A DNA stretch of 64,000 nt, taken from Ctenosaura bakeri (lineage: Eukaryota; Chordata; Lepidosauria; Squamata; Iguanidae). The notes under the pieces were generated by a model. The model was not told the origin of the DNA, did no database searches, and was given only the letters and a program-made list of their open reading frames with translations. Made by a program: the position numbers and the translations under genes. The stretch is taken from the NCBI GenBank assembly GCA_948474755.1, contig CAOLHI010001817.1, forward strand, positions 186,001-250,000. The letters are read 5' to 3'. Positions within the stretch are counted from its first letter, which is position 1; every line of letters begins with the position of its first letter. Positions 56,741 to 64,000 of this stretch are shown in pieces.

Positions 56741-57846
56741 TGTTACCCTGATTACTGGGGGTCCTGGGAGGGACACCTATATGCGCTCTCAATTAACTAA
56801 GTTTGGGGAAATTAGCTAAGAGCACAAGCTAGCAATGTGAGAGGCAGGGCAACGCAGCGGAATCTTTTACCCAAAGTCTACGGGGTCAGGCCAAGCCAAG
56901 CCAAGAAGCACACCAAGTTACAAGAATAATTGAGATCTTTATTAAATACAGACAAACAGTGTATGCAACACACGCACTCAGATAACTATAGAAAATAAAG
57001 GTTGGAGTGGGACAGAGGGATTTTTCAGAGGGATGGTTGAATTGGGTGATACTACACCTGTCCTGAAGCCCGGATAGATCACTGCGAAGGTCTGAAGTTG
57101 TGCAGTCTCAGCCAATATGACTGAGGAGAAGGCTCGCCAAGCAGAGCGGCAGCATGACGGGATGGAACTCAGGAGCGATCCGAGGATGGTCTCGGGATTG
57201 GGGGGCTTTATAGAGAGAAATGTGACCGCAGGCTATTCCGTACTTGGGGAAAACAATGAGTTTCCGGTGTGAGACAAAGCTTTGGAAAGGTCAATTTTTT
57301 AAAAATTTTCTTTTTATTGTATGCATACAAATAATAAAATCCTTATTAGAAAGGTGTACATTTCTGATTCGATTGTTCGTATATACATTACTATACAAAT
57401 ATACATCTTATCTTAACAATATAAAAACATAACAACTACTATTTTACAATACCTTGACTTCCTATCAACTACCTAGAGTCGCTAATCATGTTGTTTTAAG
57501 TATAAAGATCCGAATTGACAATGGAGTAGCCAGTATGCAAATACATGATGCTTGACAGTTGAATGTTCAGTTTGTCAAGTTTCCTGCTCCAGGCAGGGAT
57601 CTCTTTGTAAGTAGCGTGCATACAAAATAGAGTGTTTGCAGGGAGGTCTCCTAAAGTGGTGATCTGGCTATTTCTGGCCTGCCTGTATTGTGTTGGGCTA
57701 TTGCAGCATTTGGTGGCCGAGTCTAGTTCTGTGCTTGTCCGGGGGCCTCACAAACATGTGGAGAGGGATGGTGGAAGAGAGCCAAATTATTGATATCAAA
57801 ATGATATCTATATCACCTTAAGTGTGGCACAGACATTGCAGTAACT
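56741..57846 (-). mobile_element. LTR family A (copy 2), reversed and interrupted
   Basis: The plus strand begins TGTTACCCTGATTACTGGGG, the complement of the family A 3' end. It runs to AGTAACT at 57840-57846, the decayed complement of the TGTTACC start. On the minus strand it has a good TATA box (CTCTATAAAGCCCCC) and TTTAATAAAGATCTC as polyadenylation signal. It is about 200 bp longer than copy 1 only because an L1 piece lies inside it (57293-57503). No clear 4-bp duplication survives (ATGC left, TACC right). No viral gene is present. Confidence 0.82.
57293..57503 (-). mobile_element. L1-like 3' end nested in LTR A
   Basis: This block is absent from LTR copy 1. On the minus strand it ends TACAATAAAAAGAAAATTTT then an A-rich tail, as reptile L1 3' ends do. 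It is flanked by AAAGGTC (57286-57292) and AAAGATC (57504-57510), a 7-bp target duplication with one change. Its left-over L1 content is only 3' UTR, so L1 rather than another LINE is an inference from the tail. Confidence 0.65.
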
Positions 57847-58191
57847 TACCCTCAGACACTTTCTGAATCTCTCTGCTGTGACCTCTTCTTCAGGACTGGT
57901 AACTATCACCCTTTTTGCCCCATCTCTCTCTATCCAACCTTTCTTGTCTCACTTTCTGATAACCTTGTATGGTTCTTAAGAATGTCTGATTTCTCATGTG
58001 TTTGTCAATTCAAATAAAATACAGTGTTTAATTTTAACTGGAATCTTATCTATAGTTAGTACTGGTATGCATAGGTTAAAAGGTCCTGCTGTTACCCTCC
58101 TCTCATAGGCCTCCTTTGAGCTATAATTCCCCCAGATTTTAAGGAGACGCATTGCGGGCAGACTCAATGTCCCTCACTTCTTAGGGAAACA
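57847..58191 (+). mobile_element. LTR family B (copy 2), downstream part
   Basis: It resumes the LTR broken at 56740: ACCCTCAGACACTTTCTGAA versus GCCCTCAGATCGTTATGTGA, then CATCTCTCTCTATCCAACCT, the polyadenylation signal TTCAAATAAAATACAG near 58008-58023, GTTAGTACTGGTATGCATAG and an end GGGAAACA at 58191 comparable with GGGACAACA in copy 1. Confidence 0.72.
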
Positions 58192-58561
58192 AACCTTCCC
58201 TTTTGATGGCTCTGATCAGGGTGCACAACCCTTTAAAAACCTGCCTCTGGTCCTCCTCCTCCTCTACCGGCCAATGCCTAGCTGATTAAGGATGGATTTC
58301 AGCCCAATTTCAGAGCACCACAAACCCTCTTCTACTACCTTGCCACACCCAAGGGCAATGGGTAAGATAGAGAAATCATAGAGCTCCATGACAACTGACC
58401 CACTTTCCCTTTCCTTTCCTTGACCTGGTTTGGACCCTGAGTGCCCATTTTCCCAACCATTCCTGGCCCCCTTCCCACAGACATAGAGACATTTTGCTAT
58501 TTTTCCACTTTTGCAAGGGTCCTGCACCCCTTACCTTAGTGAATACTGAGAGCCAACTATA

Positions 58562-60458
58562 TACAACCTACAGAGAATAGGTTAGATAAGTGACCATAAG
58601 AGAATTGCTGGATTGAATCAGCCCAGTGTAGCATCCTGTTTCTACAGTAGCACACCAGATGTCTCAAAAAAGGCCCTAAGCAGGATATGATGGCAACAGC
58701 AACATGTAGATTCCTTTAGTATAATTCTATAATGATGAGGACCAGAAGCTTATTACTATCTGCTGAAAGGTAAAAGCTGAAAAGGAAAAGATTCTGTCAA
58801 CTTCTGGGATAGATGATGCCTTACATCTGTGCATTGCAGTTTCTAAAACTGCTGCTTTCAAAAATAATCAATACAACTACAAGCAAATACAAGTGGATGT
58901 CAGTTTTAAGCATGGAAAGGAGGTTTTCAAAGAGTGGTACTGCAAATGAAGATGGCTAGGTTTTTTTTAAAAAAAAAAACTTTGGGGCTATCTTTGATGT
59001 CAGGAGAAAGTCAGAGAGAGAGTCTAAATGTAAAAAGAGTGTTTTGGAGAAAGAAGAAGAGATGAAAAGGAAAGGAATGAAAATAGCTACATAGCCTCTG
59101 GCACTATGTTTATGAGGCCATCCATCCATGTCTGCGCTCAATGACAGAATGATATCAATTTTGTCCTTGTGGCATGAATGGGGACAATCCTGTTCCCTGA
59201 CAATAATCCCTTCCAGGCTTTCCATTCTTTCAAAAAATATGAAGCAGAGTACATTTGTAGCCTTTTGCTAAGAGCATCATCATTGGGAGCTCTGAAATTC
59301 CACCCCTTTGTTCTTTTAATCCTATCCAGAAAGTCCATATCACTTCACATTTCTGACAAGGGAATAGAAAAATCATGTGTACTTTCTGTTTTGCATGTGC
59401 TTTATATGTATAAAGTAGATGAGAACTGACATTGGTCTTGAGGCATCTTTTTATTTCTTTTTTGAAAAATTAACCCCACTAATTTGTTGTGCATTTAAAA
59501 AGCAAGAATTTGTATCTCTCTGCACTTTCAGTGTAACCACATTGTGGTCAATAAACTTGAGGGTGGATCAGATCATGGGCTACCCTGGTGGGTTGGCAAA
59601 GTGCAGCCCTGGGATCAATTGTGGCTCCCATCCTGATGTTTGTGATCATCAACAGCTCTAGATGCCCCAGACTGCCCAGACTGCCCTTCTTCTGTCCCAG
59701 AAAAGATGAATTGCTACTCCTGGAAGCTGCCAGAGGTACTGGAAATTCACCTTCTAAATAGGGTCCAAGCTGTCCCAATACTCTTTAATATTAAAAATGT
59801 CAATTTTCACAAAACAAGAGGTCAGCTTCTAGCCACATCTGTTTTCATTTTTTTCATTTTTGACAGTCGATGAAGCCTCAGAATGTCCCAGAGGCATGAG
59901 ATTGGCCACAGGCCCACTGTAACTGCCTACCTTATTTATCTGATCTGCCACTGTTTGAAGAATTAGCGCAGGAAAGTGGTTGCTTTTCCATCAGAAAATA
60001 TATCAGTCCAGCTCTGTCCATCCTAACTCAATTTCTACATTGGTGTAACTTTTTTTTTTAAAATAATACTTGTCTTTTTGAAGTGACACTTTACATAAGA
60101 ATGGTATTCATTTTCTTGGCTGTGGTTTCCTAGAAAGGATGTCAAATGACACTACCATTTTGATGTCCTGTCTCTTTTCATTTGAGACTTGCATCACCAA
60201 ATTGCAAGAAAATTTATAGAGGAATTCATAGTTTATGATGGTGTTTTCAAATTTTGCACAGCAATTTCTTCCTCATCCTTAATGTGAGTATGTGGTGGTT
60301 CAACTGGAAAAGACAGGTATCATAAAGACTTGGGAAAGTTAGGGGTTAAATTGTAGTGTCTGAGCTTGGATCTTTGTTCTTCATTTTAGTCTGCTCAGGA
60401 AGGCCTTTATGATAATTTCTGCCTCAATTCCTGAACAGGCAAGCAGGGCTGACATTTT
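58562..60458. other. Unannotated DNA
   Basis: T8A11 at 58961-58979. No gene. The small ORFs lack motifs. Confidence 0.5.
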
Positions 60459-61247
60459 GGCCCTTTTCGCATAGCGTTTTTAAAGTGTATTAAGCACGCT
60501 TCCTCCCCACTTCACGAGCCGCCGTACCGCATGACGTTCTGGCGAACCAGGTGCTATCACAGATAGTGCTGATAGCGCGTTTTCTTATTTTCGGCTGAAA
60601 GGCGAAAATAACCTCCCTTTCACGCATTGGTTGCGTGATCAGAGGACCTGCGGAGCTGTCATCCGGTGTGCTTCTGGGAAGGACCCGGGAGTGGGCAGGG
60701 TATGGGCAGTCCCTGCTGCCTGTCCCTCATGCTGCAGCTCCTGGGGATGCTCCGCCCAGCAGCAGGCTGACAGCTGCCCCCATCGCAGCAGCCAACACTG
60801 CACGACACGTTGCCACAAGAGGCCACCCTGGGGCTGCGTCACCGCTCACACTCAAGACAACAGCAGCACCGGGGTCCGGCCAACTGTGTGTGTTTTTTCT
60901 TTCAAACCTGGTGCTATCGTTAGCATGTTAGCATGTTATCAACGTAGTATGAAACAGCCTGTTGGCAGGATCTATTGTGCTAACGTTAGTGCGATAGTTG
61001 ACGAAACAATAAAAAAAAAGAAAAACCACCGACCAATCAGGGGTGGTGGGGCAGGGGCAGGGCAGGACCTGGGTGTGGCCCAGGATGCCGACATGCGGAC
61101 AAGGCACCGGGTGGGGACTGGTGCTCTCTCGTGAATGCCCTACCGTGTGCAGACTGCAAGGGGCTCTCTACTGGGCCTCTTGCGATATTGGCAATATCGT
61201 GAGGGCTCTAGTTCATCGCACTATCAAGGTAAGGTGTGAAAAGGGCC
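60459..61247. mobile_element. GC-rich element with M2-like ends
   Basis: The ends GGCCCTTTTCGCATAG and, from the right, GGCCCTTTTCACACC form terminal inverted repeats like those of M2. The 789-bp interior is GC- and CpG-rich, unlike its surroundings, and shows inverted words (CTATCGTTAGCA versus TGCTAACGTTAG...GCGATAG; GCGATATTGGCAATATCG). It does not align with the M2 interiors. The flanks TTT and AGA are not a clean duplication. A 167-codon frame (60631-61134) has no transposase, Myb-like or DDE motif that I can see, so I do not call it a gene. Confidence 0.6.
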
Positions 61248-62424
61248 AGAATTTACCCCTGCCTATATCATGATGCAGATGAGGCCATTATGTCAATTCC
61301 TCTGCAAAGGCTCTTTACTTGCATTTAGCTAGAAAGGCTAAGTGAGGTCCGTGGTGTCCATTTCCCTAGCAAACAGAAGGACCATTGATTCCACATTTCA
61401 TTATACAGTTTGCAAGAGATGTTACCTGCCTATATTAGAGTTTAGCAAATTTATAATAGCTGGTATAATATTATAATAGCTAGAACTACTGTTCTTGCAT
61501 ATTTGAATTGATTACAATAATGTATTTGGCATGTTTTGTTAAAAAATCAGATTGTTTCTTTAGTTGCTGGTATAGTTTAGTCCAAAGTGTTTGGAATACC
61601 AGTCTCTCAGCCAAAAAGCTTTAGCTTACTTTTTAAGAAGCCTACTGTCTCCATATAGACAGTGATGGCTGCTAAATTTGCTATTCATTATGTGATCGCT
61701 CAAAGTGCCAGGGTTCAAAGGAATACCACAGTGGGGAAAGTACAGCAGTTAGATTGGCTAGGGAAGAACAGTATTGGTGGCTGCTCCCACCAACATCCAC
61801 TACCTAAGATTGTCACCTTACTTTTCCTAATGGTTAGATGAGTCCATCTTATCAGGAATGCTGACAAACTCAGAAAAAAAAGTACAAGCTGGGCAGCAGA
61901 ATCACCTTATGCTATGGATACAGGGATATAGAACTCATCTTCCTTTCTAATAATTACAAGCCAGTCTTGAGAAGGCCTTCTAAACTTCCCTCCAAATCAT
62001 GTTTTGCTCAGTAGGAACTGCCAAATGGGCCTCAAACTTCCCATTTATCAAATGAATGGTAGCAGTTCTGCCTTTATAGAGTTCCTTTGGAAAACTCTCT
62101 ACACAAAAGGAATATTAAAGAATTTACATTCAGATCACAAGGCAAGTGTTATGAAAGGTTGTGTGTTGATAATTGTATACTTGATGGATATATACATTAT
62201 TAATATTGTTTAGACAAGGGCTATGAATATTTCAAAAATTAAAACTGCTTGTAAGGAAGTTATAAGACAGACATTGAATAAGTGAACCGGAAGGGGCAGA
62301 GAAAATAAAATAGAAGTATACCACTTCTGGACTCTGGTGCAAGAGGCTATGTCAAAAAAGTATCTAGAAGAGAGGTGTACAATCACTGCCATCCCATGGT
62401 CAAATTTAACCCCCCCCCATGGAT
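61248..62424. other. Unannotated DNA
   Basis: AT-rich. No gene or family recognised. Confidence 0.55.
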
Positions 62425-62640
62425 TTTACTATGTCCATTCACTCTGCACAATTTTAGCACTATGATTTCATTTTAATTGCCATAGCAGCATCCTACGTAA
62501 TTCTGGTAGTTTGGTGGGGCACTAGAACTCTCTGGGCGAGAATCCCTCCATAAACTGCAAATCTCAGGATTCCATAGGATGGCAGCGTGGCACTTGAAGT
62601 GGAATTATAGCAGTATAATTATATAGTGTGAAAGGATCTA
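62425..62640. mobile_element. M1 palindromic MITE, diverged copy
   Basis: CATTCACTCTGCACAATTTT, then AGCACTATGATTTCATTTTA on the left and GAAGTGGAATTATAGCAGTA, then TATATAGTGTGAAAGGATC on the right follow the M1 arm order. The centre GAACTCTCTGGGCGAGAATC, then AAACTGCAAATCTCAGGATT also matches. It is older than the copy at 6590 (more mismatches), and its ends are frayed. Confidence 0.6.
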
Positions 62641-64000
62641 TGAGCCATATTCCCCATATCTTGCTCCACTTTTGCTGCTGAACTTTTGACATGAAGCAGT
62701 AGCAAAAAATAATGCAGCTTTCTTTGTGAGAAGAATCATACATCTTGTGTTAAAGCACAATCACATCTCTGTGAGGTTTCTGGGAACAGGATTGGGCCTT
62801 TCAGCAAGATAGGAACTCTGCCCATGCCTTGCTTCTAAATAGAAATGCTATGTAGTTTTGACTGCCACTGAACAATTTCAGTGGTGAGAGAGAAGCGTGC
62901 AGCCTATAGGTGGAGTGTTGTCTATTCCACACCTCAGTAGGTTGGCCCCAAGTAGGGAAAGCTCGCCAAGTAAGAGAGTGGAAAAATTATCATTTTGGTG
63001 TTGCTTGAAATCTAGCCAACATATGATGCAAGCATGAGTCTTGCCAGGAGACAGGCCCACATCTCCAATTGTGGTTTGCCATGATTCCATTTGCAAAGGA
63101 AGGGATAGGGTTGCAGGAACCAGTTTGAGTAGAGAATTAGTGCTCATCGTGATGCTGTGTGCCCATCTTCCTGGTTCTTTCTGCCAACAGTCAATTTCCA
63201 GTTTCTCAGGGGTTCAAATAACCAGGGAGTTCAAAGTAGGGGAGGGAGGGTAACATTCATACAACCCAGAAGCCATACTTTGCCCATTCCTACATTGTCT
63301 TCAATCCACTACACTTGCCTGCTTGTTACAAAGTGTTGAACATAACTTATAGCTATAGATTGGGCTATACAGCTCCACTTACAACAGCAGCTGTGTTTTA
63401 CAAATCCTCCAGAGCCTACTGAGGGTTGACATTAATTTCATGCACAATTCTCTCTCCAACTGAGATGGCCTATATGTAACCCAGATGGAATCAAGTGAGT
63501 TCCATTTGCAGACTCATTTAAACCAATTTAGCAGCACAGAAACTTTGAAATAAACTTATAGTTAATGGTCAGAATCCACCTGGGTACTTGTGTTTACCAA
63601 GGGAACTCATGAGTTGAACTAGGAGGAAGTAATTCCCTTTCACACACCACCTTCATGTGCCCTCAATATCTGTCCTTGAGTTAGTTCTTCAGAACAGAGT
63701 TTCAAGAGGTGTAGAGGACTGGAGACGAGAGAAAAGAAGAGTGTCCCATTGTGGGTTTGCAGGGTCTACATGAGATCAGGAAAGAAATCATTTCCTTCAT
63801 GTTCCACCATCAGGCATCTCCCATTGGTTCAAGGATCCTGTCCCTTATTTAAAAATACAGATGTAACAGTTACATATTTTCAAAACAGAGTGATGCAAAA
63901 CACAGTTCATACACTAAAAATAGCATTCACAAGGACGCACGCGCGCGCACATACGCACACACCAGGCTAAGAAACACACTAAGAGAATGATAAATCAGAG
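62641..64000. other. Unannotated DNA
   Basis: A GC/CA alternating-purine run lies at about 63937-63962 (GCACGCGCGCGCACATACGC). No gene recognised up to the window edge. Confidence 0.5.

Larger units (their letters stand above)
55500..58559. mobile_element. Outer MITE-like element interrupted by LTRs
   Basis: The left end CAGTTGGTCTTCCACATTTG and the right end, read backwards, TAGTTGGCTCTCAGTATTCA are imperfect inverted repeats, each bordered by TA (55498-55499, 58560-58561), the target of Tc1/mariner-type transposons. The right part CTTTTGCAAGGGTCCTGCAC also fits the wording of a common reptile MITE. The 3-kb gap between the ends is filled by an LTR nest, so the original MITE was probably a few hundred bp. 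This is the least certain layer of the nest. Confidence 0.4.

Noticed and set aside
56741..57846. Paired LTRs of one provirus formed by the family A or B copies
   Set aside because: The copies are too far apart, in mixed orientation, unequal in truncation, and no gag/pol/env words lie between them.

Overview
The window looks like nuclear DNA of a squamate reptile, most likely a lizard. It is AT-rich and carries tRNA-headed Sauria-type SINEs with the (G)GGTCRCCATRAGT...GGCACACAAC tail, a SINE with a 5S rRNA head on the same tail, reptile-type L1, L2-like and CR1 LINEs, a DIRS-type tyrosine-recombinase retrotransposon, retroviral-type solo LTRs and several palindromic MITE families. I found no host protein-coding gene that I can support. 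The longest open frames (up to about 167 codons) are chance ORFs or broken transposon ORFs. The window is therefore intergenic or deep intronic.

Layout. 1-8 kb: mostly featureless, with palindromic MITEs (family M1) at 1.8-2.4 and 6.6-6.8 kb and a CT/CTTT/CCCT microsatellite at 7.0 kb. 8.4-10.3 kb: an L2-like LINE tail split by a 5'-truncated L1 that is bracketed by a perfect 12-bp target duplication. 10.5-11.8 kb: a Sauria SINE and an LTR fragment of family B. 13.2-16.65 kb: a Harbinger-like MITE (family M2), then a decayed DIRS element (gag zinc knuckle, reverse transcriptase, RNase H). 17.7-26.4 kb: MITEs of families M2 and M3, a complete solo LTR of family A with a 4-bp target duplication, and two SINEs. 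28.6-31 kb: a family B LTR and a CR1 tail. 33.4-40.8 kb: a near-full-length but broken L1 (end of ORF1 plus ORF2), a second L1 fragment, CR1 pieces and a family A LTR fragment. 41-43.1 kb: microsatellites, a SINE and a Helitron-like element that contains an M1 fragment. 45.8-52.5 kb: an LTR-like block, hairpin/foldback elements and an M3 copy. 54.3 kb: the 5S-headed SINE. 55.5-58.6 kb: a nest up to four layers deep. 60.5-61.25 kb: a GC- and CpG-rich element with M2-like termini.

There is no operon or pathway here. What the sequence shows is a layered record of transposition, whose nesting gives relative insertion ages. The most unusual signals are an internal hairpin in family M2 that keeps perfect pairing through compensatory changes between copies, the deep nest at 55.5-58.6 kb, the two SINE types sharing one tail, and a recurrent T(n)A(n) tract motif scattered over the window. 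Family names M1, M2, M3, A and B are my own labels for groups seen within the window. Assignments to known superfamilies rest on memory of those families and not on a search.
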